A DNA stretch of 64,000 nucleotides from Sphingopyxis sp. (GTDB lineage: Bacteria > Pseudomonadota > Alphaproteobacteria > Sphingomonadales > Sphingomonadaceae): the NCBI RefSeq assembly GCF_016463645.1, contig NZ_JAEMQX010000008.1, forward strand, positions 1-64,000, given 5' to 3'. Below, in pieces: positions 27,981 through 36,425 of the stretch. The translations under genes and the position numbers were made by a program. The notes beneath the pieces are model-generated. The model ran no database searches, was not told the DNA's origin, and was given only the letters and a program-made list of their open reading frames with translations. Within the stretch, counting starts at the first letter, position 1; each line of letters begins with the position of its first letter.

Positions 27981-28949
27981 GTGCCGAAAATCGGCCTTCC
28001 ACCAGCGCTGACGCGCAATTTGCGGCTGCCTGCGATCGCCGCGCCGATGTTCCTCGTGTCGGGGCCGGAGATGGTGATCGCGGCATCGCGCGCCGGCGTG
28101 ATCGGCAGCTTTCCCGCCCCCAATGCGCGTACGTCGGCCGATCTCGAGAATTGGGTCAGCCGGATCGACGCGGCGTTGTCGAACGAGCCCGAAGCGGCCG
28201 CATGGGCGGTCAATCTGGTCGTCCATCCGTCGAACAGTCGCCTGCCCGAAGATCTCGCCTGCGTCGTGCGCCACAAGGTACCGCTCGTGATCACCGCACT
28301 CGGTAGCCCGGCGCGGGTGGTCGAGGAAATCCACAGCTACGGCGGGCTCGTCTTCGCCGACGTCAACTCGGTCGGCTTTGCCCGCAAGGCCGCCGCAGCC
28401 GGGGTCGACGGACTCGTGCTCGTCGCCGCGGGCGCGGGCGGCCACACCGGTGCGACCGCGGGTTTCGCCTTCGTCGAGGAGGTGCGGCAGTTCTGGGACG
28501 GGCCGCTCGTCCTCGGCGGCGCAATCTCGACCGGGCACGCCGTCCGCGCGGCGGAGATACTCGGCGCCGATTTCGCCTATCTCGGCACCTCGCTGATCGC
28601 CTGCGCCGAGAGCATGGCGGTGCAGCCATACAAGGACATGGTGGTCGCGGCGGGCGCCGAGGACATCGTTCCTTCGAAGGGTATCACCGGTGTGACCGCC
28701 AACTGGCTGAAATCGAGCCTGATCGCCGCGGGCTACGACCCCGCCAATATGCCCGAAGACAAACGTCCCAATTTCTCGGACGCACAGGACGACGCGAAGG
28801 CGTGGAAGAATGTCTGGTCCGCCGGGCAAGGCGTCGGCGCCGTCCGCGCAGTCGAACCTGTCGCGGAGATCGTCGACCGCCTCGTCAGGGAATATGATGC
28901 CGCCGCCGCAAGGCCGCGCTTTGCCGCCGCCGAAGGAGTCCTCGCATGA
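27981..28949 (+). CDS. Nitronate monooxygenase-like FMN flavoprotein
   Basis: A 322-residue TIM-barrel flavoprotein of the 2-nitropropane dioxygenase/nitronate monooxygenase family. Family members oxidise alkyl nitronates, or act as FMN enoyl reductase-like enzymes. Conserved features are the start LRLPAIAAPMFLVSGPEMVIAASRAGVIG, the FMN-phosphate motif GAGGHTGATAGFAFVEEV, and LGGAISTGHAVRAAEILGADFAYLGTSLIA. The GTG at 27981 (VPKIG) with GGGAGAG upstream is chosen because it fits the family N terminus. It overlaps the oxygenase gene by ATGA, so it probably belongs to the same pathway. An actual nitro substrate is not implied; many homologues in CoA-pathway clusters have unknown chemistry. Confidence 0.82.
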   Translation: MPKIGLPPALTRNLRLPAIAAPMFLVSGPEMVIAASRAGVIGSFPAPNARTSADLENWVSRIDAALSNEPEAAAWAVNLVVHPSNSRLPEDLACVVRHKVPLVITALGSPARVVEEIHSYGGLVFADVNSVGFARKAAAAGVDGLVLVAAGAGGHTGATAGFAFVEEVRQFWDGPLVLGGAISTGHAVRAAEILGADFAYLGTSLIACAESMAVQPYKDMVVAAGAEDIVPSKGITGVTANWLKSSLIAAGYDPANMPEDKRPNFSDAQDDAKAWKNVWSAGQGVGAVRAVEPVAEIVDRLVREYDAAAARPRFAAAEGVLA

Positions 28950-30442
28950 CCGCACAGCTCGTCGACACGATCCGGACCACGATCCAGCCGAACGACCATC
29001 CCTATATGAAAGACGCCTGGCGCCCGACCTATAATGAATGGAACGCGATCTTCGCGAACGGCGATGCCGAGGTGATCGGCAATATCCCGACCGACATCGA
29101 CGGGGTTTACGTCCGCACCGGCGAGAACCAGATTCACGAGCCGATCGGCCGCTATCACCCCTTCGACGGCGACGGCTTTATCCACGCGATCTCATTCAAG
29201 GGCGGCCGCGCGAGCTATCGCAGCCGGTTCGTGCGCACCAAGGGGTTCGAAGCCGAAAAGGAAGCCGGCCGCTCGCTGTGGGCGGGGCTGATGGAGCCGC
29301 CGCACAAGTCGACGCGCCACGGCTGGGGGGCGCAGGAGTGGTTGAAGGATAGTAGCTCAACCGACGTTGCGATCCATGCCGGCAAGATCATCTCGACCTT
29401 CTACCAGTGCGGCGAAGCCTATCGGCTCGACCCCTTCACGCTCGAACAGTTCGGTACCGAGAGCTGGGTGCCACTCGACGGGATTTCGGCGCATTGCAAG
29501 GTCGACCTCGCGACCGGCGAGCTTATGTTCTTCAATTACTCGAAGCACGCACCTTACATGCATTATGGCGTCGTCGGCGCGGACAACAAGCTGAAGCACT
29601 ATATCCCGGTGCCGCTCGCGGGGCCGCGGCTGCCGCACGACATGGCGTTCACCGAGAATTACACGATCCTCAACGACATGCCGCTCTATTGGAACGAGGA
29701 ATTGCTCGAGCGGAACCTGCACGTCGTCCAGTTCCATCCCGACGAAAAGACGCGCTTCGCGATCATCCCCCGCCACGGGAGTCCCGAGGATATCAGATGG
29801 TTCGAGGCCGAGCCGACCTACACGCTCCACTGGCTCAACGCGTGGGAGGAAGGCGACGAGATCATTCTCGACGGCTATTATCAGGAAGAGCCGATGCCCA
29901 AATCCTATCCGAACGCGCCCGAGGGGCTCGAACGGATGATGGCCTATCTCGACCAGGGATTGCTGAAGCCGCGCCTTCATCGCTGGCGCTTCAACCTCAA
30001 GACCGGCGAAACGACCGAACAGCGGCTCGACCACCGCGACCTCGAATTCGGCATGTTCAACCATCGCTATGCCGGCAAGCCCTATCGCTATGCCTATAGC
30101 GCGATCCCCGAGCCGGGCTGGTTCCTGTTCCGCGGGCTGGTCAAGCACGACCTCGATGCCGGAACGAGCGAGGAATATGAGTTCGGGCCGGGCCGCTTCG
30201 GCAGCGAAGCGCCCTTCGCCCCGCGCACCGATGCGAAGGACGAGGATGACGGCTATCTCGTGTCCTTCATCGCCGACCTCGAAACCGACACATCCGAATG
30301 CGTGCTGATCGACGCGAAAAATGTCGCGGCAGGGCCGGTGTGCCGGATCATCCTGCCCGAACGCATCTGCTCGGGCACCCACACCGTGTGGGCGAGCGGC
30401 GACGATATCGGCATGGGTCCGAACAGCGTGCTGGCCGCCTGA
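28946..30442 (+). CDS. Carotenoid-cleavage / lignostilbene-type dioxygenase
   Basis: A 498-residue non-haem iron oxygenase of the carotenoid cleavage family, which splits C=C bonds in carotenoids, apocarotenoids or stilbenes with O2 to give two carbonyl products. The seven-bladed propeller's four iron-binding histidines are apparent: H144 (VAIHAGKI), H183 (SAHCKVD), H231 (HDMAFTENY) and H479 (SGTHTVWA). RYHPFDGDGFIHAI near 69-82 is a family motif. It has no signal peptide. The start overlaps the flavoprotein stop by four bases and the acyl-CoA ligase starts one base after its stop. Bacterial relatives include lignostilbene dioxygenases, but the CoA-ligase and thiolase context would also suit terpenoid fragments. 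Substrate is unproven. Confidence 0.88.
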   Translation: MTAQLVDTIRTTIQPNDHPYMKDAWRPTYNEWNAIFANGDAEVIGNIPTDIDGVYVRTGENQIHEPIGRYHPFDGDGFIHAISFKGGRASYRSRFVRTKGFEAEKEAGRSLWAGLMEPPHKSTRHGWGAQEWLKDSSSTDVAIHAGKIISTFYQCGEAYRLDPFTLEQFGTESWVPLDGISAHCKVDLATGELMFFNYSKHAPYMHYGVVGADNKLKHYIPVPLAGPRLPHDMAFTENYTILNDMPLYWNEELLERNLHVVQFHPDEKTRFAIIPRHGSPEDIRWFEAEPTYTLHWLNAWEEGDEIILDGYYQEEPMPKSYPNAPEGLERMMAYLDQGLLKPRLHRWRFNLKTGETTEQRLDHRDLEFGMFNHRYAGKPYRYAYSAIPEPGWFLFRGLVKHDLDAGTSEEYEFGPGRFGSEAPFAPRTDAKDEDDGYLVSFIADLETDTSECVLIDAKNVAAGPVCRIILPERICSGTHTVWASGDDIGMGPNSVLAA

Positions 30443-30443
30443 G

Positions 30444-32135
30444 ATGATCGTTGCGGGAGAGGAAAAAAGGCGGCGGCATCGGGATAGCGGCTGGTGGGGC
30501 GACAAGAATTTCGCTGACCTGTTCTTCGCCAACGCGGCGGCGCATCCCGACCGGCTGGCGCTGGTCGATGCACCGAACCGCGCGGACTTTGCGTTCGGCG
30601 CGGCGCGACGGCTAACCTATGCAGAGCTTGAGGCCGAGATCGATCGGCTCGCGGGAGCACTGGTAGTCGCAGGGACCGGCAAGGACGATGTGCTGCTCGT
30701 CCAGCTTCCGAACATCAGCGAGTTCGTCGCGCTCTATTTCGCGGCGGCGAAGATCGGCGCGATCGTCAGCCCGGCGGCGGTGCAATATCGCAGCCATGAG
30801 CTGAAGGGCATGATCGGCGTCGCTGAGCCGAAAGCCTTCGTCTGCTCGACGCAGGTCAAAGGTTGCGACCATGTCGGCGTCGCAGCGCCGTTGCTCGATG
30901 GCATCCAGTTGATGACCTTCGGGCCCGATGCCCCGGCGGATGCGCTCGACCTGTCGACCGCCACCGGCGACGCCGAAACCCTCGCCGCGCATGTCGCCGC
31001 GAACCCGGTCGATGCCGACGATATCTTCACCATCTGCTGGACCTCGGGCACCACCGGCGTTCCCAAGGGCGTGCCGCGCAGCCACAATCACTGGATTGCG
31101 GTCGCGGGCGCGGGTTACGAGGCGATGAAGGTCGGGCCGGGCGATGTCCTGCTCAACCCCTTCCCGCTGATCAACATGGCGAGCATCGGCGGCATCACCA
31201 TGTGCTGGCTGACCAGCGCCGGCACGATGGTGCTGCACCATCCCTTCGATCCCGGCGTCTACCTCAAGCAGATCGCGACCGAGCGGCCGAGCCTGACGAT
31301 CGCGCCGCCCGCGGTGCTCAACATGCTGCTGCAGAACGAGGCTTTGCTGGCGAGCGTCGACCTGTCGAGCCTGCGCGTCATCGCCTCGGGCTCGGCCCCG
31401 CTCGCGCCCGCGATGGTGCGCGGCTTTCAGGAAAAGCTCGGCATCATCATCGTCAATGTGTTCGGGTCGAACGAGGGGATGAGCTTCATCACCGGCGAAG
31501 GCGACATGCCCGATCCCGACAAGCGCGCGAGCCTGTTTCCGCGCCGCGGCACCTATCAGCGCCCCTATGGCGAAGGCCGCGCGCCCAATATCGAGAGCCG
31601 GCTCGTCCCGCCCGGCGGCGGCGATCCGATCGAGGCCGACGGCGTATCGGGCGAATTGCAGATCCGGGGGCCGACGCTGTTCGAGGGCTATCACAACGCC
31701 CCTGACCGCTCCGCCGAGGCCTTTACCGACGACGGCTGGTTCCGCACCGGCGACCTGTTCGAGATCGCCGAGGGCGGCGACTTCTACCGCTTCGTCGGGC
31801 GTTGCAAGGATCTGATCATCCGCGGCGGGGTGAATATCTCGCCCGAGGAGATCGACCAGCTTCTGGGCGGCCATCCGCTACTCGCCGAGGCCTGCACCTT
31901 TTCGCTCCCCGACCCGACGATGGGCGAGCGTATCGGCCTCGCCTATGTCCCGCGCGGCGCCGACGATGTCGGGATCGGCGAAGTCGCCGACTATCTGCGC
32001 GGCCACGACCTCGCGGTGTTCAAACTGCCCGAGCGCCTGTTCCGCTTCGACGCTTTGCCGCGCAACGTCACCAACAAGGTGATGCGCAGCGAAGTCCGCG
32101 ACATGGCGCTCGCAAAGCTCGAAAAGGAAGCCTGA
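30444..32135 (+). CDS. Acyl-CoA ligase (AMP-forming, class I adenylate-forming enzyme)
   Basis: A 563-residue ATP-dependent carboxylate:CoA ligase expected to activate an acid released after oxidative cleavage. The P-loop-like A3 motif TSGTTGVPKG is near residue 200, GSNEG near 335, GELQIRGPTLFEGYH near 405, the ribose-binding aspartate in DGWFRTGDLFE, the hinge region GRCKDLIIRGG and the catalytic lysine in NVTNKVMRSE near the C terminus. The frame is open upstream but the ATG at 30444, one base after the oxygenase stop, has GATGATC context and is the coupled start. Sequence does not separate fatty acid from aromatic or terpenoid acid ligases; operon position suggests the oxygenase product. 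Confidence 0.9.
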   Translation: MIVAGEEKRRRHRDSGWWGDKNFADLFFANAAAHPDRLALVDAPNRADFAFGAARRLTYAELEAEIDRLAGALVVAGTGKDDVLLVQLPNISEFVALYFAAAKIGAIVSPAAVQYRSHELKGMIGVAEPKAFVCSTQVKGCDHVGVAAPLLDGIQLMTFGPDAPADALDLSTATGDAETLAAHVAANPVDADDIFTICWTSGTTGVPKGVPRSHNHWIAVAGAGYEAMKVGPGDVLLNPFPLINMASIGGITMCWLTSAGTMVLHHPFDPGVYLKQIATERPSLTIAPPAVLNMLLQNEALLASVDLSSLRVIASGSAPLAPAMVRGFQEKLGIIIVNVFGSNEGMSFITGEGDMPDPDKRASLFPRRGTYQRPYGEGRAPNIESRLVPPGGGDPIEADGVSGELQIRGPTLFEGYHNAPDRSAEAFTDDGWFRTGDLFEIAEGGDFYRFVGRCKDLIIRGGVNISPEEIDQLLGGHPLLAEACTFSLPDPTMGERIGLAYVPRGADDVGIGEVADYLRGHDLAVFKLPERLFRFDALPRNVTNKVMRSEVRDMALAKLEKEA

Positions 32136-32136
32136 C

Positions 32137-33366
32137 ATGGCGAAAGACGTCTTCATACTCGGCGGCGCGCAGACCGACTTCTCGCGCAACCTCGAACGCG
32201 AGGGCGGCGGCCTGTTCGAACTGTTCCGCGACGTCGCCGAAGCGGCCTTCGTCGCGACGGGGATCGAACCTAGGGAAGTCGAGACCGCGCATGTCGGCAA
32301 TTTCGTCGGCGAACTGTTCGCGGGGCAAGGCCAGCTCGGGGGCTTCTTCGGCCACGTCCATCCCGATCTCGCCGGCATCCCCGCATCGCGGCACGAGGCC
32401 GCCTGCGCCTCGGGCAGCATCGCGATCCTCGCCGCCGCGGCCGAGATCGAGGCCGAGCGCTATGGCCTCGCGCTCGTGCTCGGCATCGAGCTGATGCGCA
32501 ACGTCCCCGGCCAGCGCGCCGCCGAATATCTCGGCGCCGCTGCATGGGCGGGGCGCGAGGCGCAGGAGGCGCGTTACCTGTGGCCGTACATGTTCGCGCG
32601 CGTCGCCGAGGAATATGAGGAACGCTTCGGGCTCGACCGCGCGCATCTGCGCGGCATCTCGGCCAATAATTTCGCCAATGCCAAGAGGAACCCGAACTCG
32701 CAAACGCGCGGCTGGGCGGTCACCGACGATCATCTCGGCGAGAATGACGAAGTCAATCCGCTGATCGAAGGGAGCCTGCGCAAGTCCGATTGCGGGCAGG
32801 TTACCGACGGCGCCGCCGCGATCTTCCTCGCCTCGCGCGAGGTTGCCGAAGCCTATGCCAAACGCCGCGGAATCCCGCTCGCCGGCATTCCGCGTATCAA
32901 AGGCTGGGGCCATGCTACCGCGCCCCTGCTCTATTCGACCAAGGTCGCGGACAGCCGCGGCGGAGATTATGTCTTCCCCAGCGTACGCAAGGCGATGATG
33001 GACGCGCTGCGCCGCGCCGAAATGCCCGACATCTATGCCTGCGACGGGGTGGAGGTGCACGACTGTTTCTCGATCACCGAATATATGGCGATCGATCATT
33101 TCGGGATTACCAAACCGGGCGAAAGCTGGCGCGCCGTCGAGGACGGCACCATTGCGCTCGGCGGGAAATTGCCGGTCAATCCGTCGGGCGGGCTGATCGG
33201 CCTTGGACACCCTGTAGGTGCCACGGGCGTGCGGATGTTGCTCGACAGCTGGCGGCAGGTCACCGGCAACGCCGGCGACTATCAGGTCGAGAGCGCTCGT
33301 AACTTCGCAACCTTCAACGTCGGCGGCAGCGCAACCACGGCCGTCAGCTTCGTCGTCGGCACCTGA
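32137..33366 (+). CDS. SCP-x-type thiolase / acetyl-CoA acyltransferase
   Basis: A 409-residue thiolase-superfamily enzyme of the SCP-x (sterol-carrier-protein thiolase) kind, which cleaves beta-ketoacyl-CoA with CoA. The nucleophilic cysteine lies in HEAACASGSIA (about residue 89). The family-specific second cysteine motif is VEVHDCFSITEYM, and the histidine motif is GGLIGLGHPVGATG. The C terminus FNVGGSATTAVSFVV is of the SCP-x form rather than CIGGG. All expected catalytic residues are present. It starts one base after the ligase stop and the next thiolase begins one base after its own. SCP-x thiolases often act on branched or sterol-derived chains, which fits an isoprenoid-like substrate. 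Confidence 0.88.
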   Translation: MAKDVFILGGAQTDFSRNLEREGGGLFELFRDVAEAAFVATGIEPREVETAHVGNFVGELFAGQGQLGGFFGHVHPDLAGIPASRHEAACASGSIAILAAAAEIEAERYGLALVLGIELMRNVPGQRAAEYLGAAAWAGREAQEARYLWPYMFARVAEEYEERFGLDRAHLRGISANNFANAKRNPNSQTRGWAVTDDHLGENDEVNPLIEGSLRKSDCGQVTDGAAAIFLASREVAEAYAKRRGIPLAGIPRIKGWGHATAPLLYSTKVADSRGGDYVFPSVRKAMMDALRRAEMPDIYACDGVEVHDCFSITEYMAIDHFGITKPGESWRAVEDGTIALGGKLPVNPSGGLIGLGHPVGATGVRMLLDSWRQVTGNAGDYQVESARNFATFNVGGSATTAVSFVVGT

Positions 33367-33367
33367 T

Positions 33368-34519
33368 TTGACCGAAGTCTATATTTATGACGCGGTGCGC
33401 ACACCGCGCGGCAAGGCGCGGCCTGATGGCGGGCTCGCCGGCCTGGGCCCGCAGGAGCTGGTACGCGGCCAAATGGCGGCGCTCAGCGCCCGCTGCGGCG
33501 ACTTCACGCCCGAGGCGTTGATCCTCGGCTGCGTTACGCAGAGCGGTACACAGGGCGGGCATATCGCGATGCTGGCAAAGTTGCACGCGGGCCTGCCCGA
33601 CGCCTGCGCCGCGCACAGCCTCAACAATTATTGCGCATCGGGGCTGTCGGCGATCGGCCAAGCGGTCGCGAAGGTCGCTAGCGGCGAGATCGGAGTCGCA
33701 CTCGCGGGCGGGGTCGAATCGATGAGTTCGGCGCCCTTTCTGAGCGACCGTGCGGGCTTCTATACCAACGAAGAACTGCCGCCGCGCGCGCGCTTCGTGC
33801 CGCCAGTGCTCGGCGCCGACCGGCTGGCACACGCCGAAGGCATCACCCGCCCCGAACTCGATGCGGTTGCCCTCACCTCGCAGCGGAAGGCGGCGGCGGC
33901 GGAAGCCGATCGGTGTCTGCAGGCCTCGCGCATCGCAACCGGTGCGCTCGCGGGTGAGGAATGCATTCGTCCGCAAACGAGCGCGGAGTCACTCGCCGCT
34001 GTGCCCGCCGCATTTGGCGAACTGCAGGCGCAATATGCCGGCGCGCTCGAAGGCGCGACCTTCGAACCGCTCCACAGCATCGCGCATGCGCCACCGATCT
34101 GCGACGGTGCCGGGCTTGCGTTGGTCGGCGGCGAAGGACTGGGCATCGCCCCCCGCGCCCGAGTGGTCGCTTTTGCCGAGATCGGCGGCGATCCCGCGGC
34201 GTCGCTGACCGCGGGGTTTGCGGCGATGGACAAGGTGCTGACGCGCGCCGGGCTGACGCTGAACGACATGGACCGGATCGAATTCATGGAGGCTTTTGCC
34301 GTTACAATGGCGAAATTCCGGCGCGACCGGGGCGTCGACCCGGCGCGCGTCAACGTGTCGGGAGGGCACCTCGCCAAGGGGCATCCGATGGGCGCCAGCG
34401 GCGCCATCCTGACCTCTACCTTGCTCGATGCACTCGACGCGTGCGACGGGCGGCATGGGTTGGTCGTGCTGACCGGCGCGATGGGCGTCGGCGCGGCGAT
34501 GATCGTCGAGCGGCAATAG
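33368..34519 (+). CDS. Thiolase-family protein with altered active site
   Basis: A 383-residue thiolase-fold protein of the FadA/PhaA type. The nucleophile cysteine is kept (LNNYCASGLSAI, about residue 88), as is the histidine motif KGHPMGASGA. However, the usual NEAFA motif reads MEAFA and the C-terminal CxGGG motif reads TGAMG, so the catalytic proton-shuttling cysteine and the water-binding asparagine are missing. The TTG at 33368 (LTEVYIYDAVRTPRG) directly follows the previous stop and matches the family N terminus, so it is preferred over longer readings. It may be a specialised or non-thiolytic acyltransferase or a partner of the upstream thiolase. It ends the plus-strand run before the B12 leader. 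Confidence 0.85.
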   Translation: MTEVYIYDAVRTPRGKARPDGGLAGLGPQELVRGQMAALSARCGDFTPEALILGCVTQSGTQGGHIAMLAKLHAGLPDACAAHSLNNYCASGLSAIGQAVAKVASGEIGVALAGGVESMSSAPFLSDRAGFYTNEELPPRARFVPPVLGADRLAHAEGITRPELDAVALTSQRKAAAAEADRCLQASRIATGALAGEECIRPQTSAESLAAVPAAFGELQAQYAGALEGATFEPLHSIAHAPPICDGAGLALVGGEGLGIAPRARVVAFAEIGGDPAASLTAGFAAMDKVLTRAGLTLNDMDRIEFMEAFAVTMAKFRRDRGVDPARVNVSGGHLAKGHPMGASGAILTSTLLDALDACDGRHGLVVLTGAMGVGAAMIVERQ

Positions 34520-34582
34520 TCGTTGCGAAATAGCGCGCCTGCGTTATGGCCGACCCGCGCGGGGTTTCCCCGCGCATGATCG

Positions 34583-34772
34583 CGCCGGTGCCCGAAAGGG
34601 TTTAATAGGGAACGCGGTAAGGGGCGATATATCGCACCGAAACCGAGGCTGTCCCTGCAACTGTAAGCGGCGAGCGCGATGCACCGTCCGGGTTTCGACG
34701 CGGACAGCCACTGGGGTCACCTGGGAAGGCGTGCATCGAGCCCTGACCCGCAAGCCAGGAGACCTGCCGGCG
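34583..34772 (+). ncRNA. Cobalamin riboswitch
   Basis: The segment contains the aptamer core: GCCCGAAAGGGTTTAATAGGGAA, then CTGTCCCTGCAACTGTAAGCGG, CACTGG..CCTGGGAAGG and the B12 box GCCAGGAGACCTGCC (about 34754-34768). The P1 ends pair perfectly (CGCCGG 34583-34588 with CCGGCG 34767-34772). AdoCbl binding would repress the B12 operon starting at 34963. A further 190 bases lie between aptamer and cobO and contain a perfect GGCGGC-TGGG-GCCGCC hairpin at 34839-34854, a possible part of the expression platform. Confidence 0.93.
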
Positions 34773-34962
34773 TGGGTCGCTCAATGCCAAGGCCCAGGGA
34801 AAGGCCACGGCACGGAGATTTCCGTCGAGCGACGAACAGGCGGCTGGGGCCGCCTCGGTGCCGGGGTTGCAGGCCATTACGCCACTTGCGACTCCAGCAT
34901 CGGTCGATTGCGTCCGCGCGTCGGCAGGCTCCGCCCTCGTTGCCGGCGTGCGGGGGTTTCCA

Positions 34963-35571
34963 ATGAAGACGCGAACCGACGCCGAACACACGGCGAAAAT
35001 GAAGAAGATCCAGGCAGCGCAGGCGAAGAAGGTCGCGGCCAAGACGGTCGAAAAGGGGCTGGTCATCGTCCACACCGGTCCCGGCAAGGGCAAGACCTCG
35101 GCCGCGCTGGGCATGGCGGTGCGTGCGATCGGGCACGACATGAAGGTCGGCGTCGTTCAGTTCGTGAAGGGCGCGATGACAACGGGAGAAAAAGCGGTGT
35201 TCGACCGCTTCCCCGACCTCATCGAATTCAAGCCGATGGGCGAGGGTTTCACCTGGGACACGCAGGACCGGACGCGCGATATCGCCGTCGCCCGCACCGC
35301 ATGGGAAGAGGTCAAGCGCATGATCGCCGATCCGGGCTATGCGATGGTGATCGCCGACGAACTCAACATCATTCTCCGTTACGACTATCTGCCGGTGAAT
35401 GAAGTGCTCGAAGCGCTCGGCACGAAGCCGCACATGACGCATGTGATCATCACCGGCCGCAACGCGCCCGAGGCGTTGATCGACGCCGCCGACCTCGTCA
35501 CCGAGATGGCGCAGGTGAAGCATCCGTTCCGCGAGCAGAATGTGAAGGCGCAGAAAGGGATCGAGTTCTGA
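34963..35571 (+). CDS. cobO: Cob(I)yrinic acid a,c-diamide adenosyltransferase
   Basis: A 202-residue CobO/BtuR-family corrinoid adenosyltransferase that transfers the adenosyl group of ATP to Co(I) of corrinoids. The P-loop-like ATP site is HTGPGKGKTSAALGMAVRAIG (about 38-58), with the later conserved VQFVKGAMTTGE, FTWDTQDRTRD and VIADELNIILRYDYL. The ATG at 34963 is preferred over a longer open frame because MKTRTDAEHTAKMKK starts the family N-terminal helix. First gene of the riboswitch-controlled operon; its stop overlaps the btuF start (TGATG). Placed ahead of transport genes, it would adenosylate imported cobinamide or cobalamin. Confidence 0.94.
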   Translation: MKTRTDAEHTAKMKKIQAAQAKKVAAKTVEKGLVIVHTGPGKGKTSAALGMAVRAIGHDMKVGVVQFVKGAMTTGEKAVFDRFPDLIEFKPMGEGFTWDTQDRTRDIAVARTAWEEVKRMIADPGYAMVIADELNIILRYDYLPVNEVLEALGTKPHMTHVIITGRNAPEALIDAADLVTEMAQVKHPFREQNVKAQKGIEF

Positions 35572-36425
35572 TGCGGCGGCGCGGCCTTGTGGCGGCGGCC
35601 GCCCTGCTCGGCGGCACGAGCCTCTTGTCGGCTGCCTCCCCCGCTCCGCACGCGAAGGCGCCGGGAGTCCCGCAGCGCATCGTGTCGATCAACCTGTGTG
35701 CCGACCAGCTGGTGCTCGCGCTCGCCGACCGGCAGCAGATCGCCGGGCTGACGAAGAACGCGGCCGACACCGCCATGTCAGGTGAAGCCGCCAAAGCGCG
35801 CGGCATTCCGCTGCTCAGCAATTCGGCCGAACAGATCCTTGCGATCGAACCCGACCTGATCATCGGCATGCCGGCGAGCCGTAGCGCGGCGCTCGCGGCG
35901 CTGCCGAAGCAGGATTATCCGCTGCTCGACCTTTCCACTGCCAACACACTCGACGATATCCACACCTCGATCCGCGAGACGGCGACCGCGGTCGGCCATC
36001 CCGAGCGCGGCACCGCGCTGATCGCGCGGATGCAGCGCGAGCTTGCGGGTCTGGCCAGACCCGGCAAGGGCCGCGTCGCCGCCTATTACCAGCGGCGCGG
36101 CTATATGACAGGCACGGGCACGCTGATCGACGAGCTGATGCGGCGCGTCGGGCTGGTGAACCTCGCGGGCAAGCTCGGCAAGCCGCCGCTGTCGCAACTG
36201 AGTCTCGAGGAAATGGTCGCAGCGAGGCCCGACTTCCTGATCGTCGAGAGCGCAACCGACCTGGTGACCGACCAGGGGAGCGAAATGCTGCATCATCCCG
36301 CGATCAGGGATATTCCGCGCATCAGCGTTCCGCAGGCGTGGACCGTGTGCGGCAGCCCTGCCTACACGCAGGCGGCGCGCAGCATGGCGGCGCAGATCGC
36401 ACGGATCGACAGGAGTCGCTCATGA
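35571..36425 (+). CDS. btuF: Cobalamin/corrinoid ABC transporter periplasmic binding protein
   Basis: A 284-residue class III periplasmic binding protein of the BtuF/FhuD fold, delivering corrinoid to the BtuCD-like complex. Signal peptide MRRRGLVAAAALLGGTSLLSAA is followed by RIVSINLCADQLVLALADRQQIAGLT, the BtuF-type first domain motif, and ILAIEPDLIIGMPASR. The second domain contains VAAYYQRRGYMTGTGTLIDELMRRVGL. The start overlaps the cobO stop and the stop overlaps btuC (ATGA). The riboswitch upstream and the cobO neighbour make cobalamin much more likely than iron-siderophore as ligand, which the same fold can also bind. Confidence 0.88.
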   Translation: MRRRGLVAAAALLGGTSLLSAASPAPHAKAPGVPQRIVSINLCADQLVLALADRQQIAGLTKNAADTAMSGEAAKARGIPLLSNSAEQILAIEPDLIIGMPASRSAALAALPKQDYPLLDLSTANTLDDIHTSIRETATAVGHPERGTALIARMQRELAGLARPGKGRVAAYYQRRGYMTGTGTLIDELMRRVGLVNLAGKLGKPPLSQLSLEEMVAARPDFLIVESATDLVTDQGSEMLHHPAIRDIPRISVPQAWTVCGSPAYTQAARSMAAQIARIDRSRS

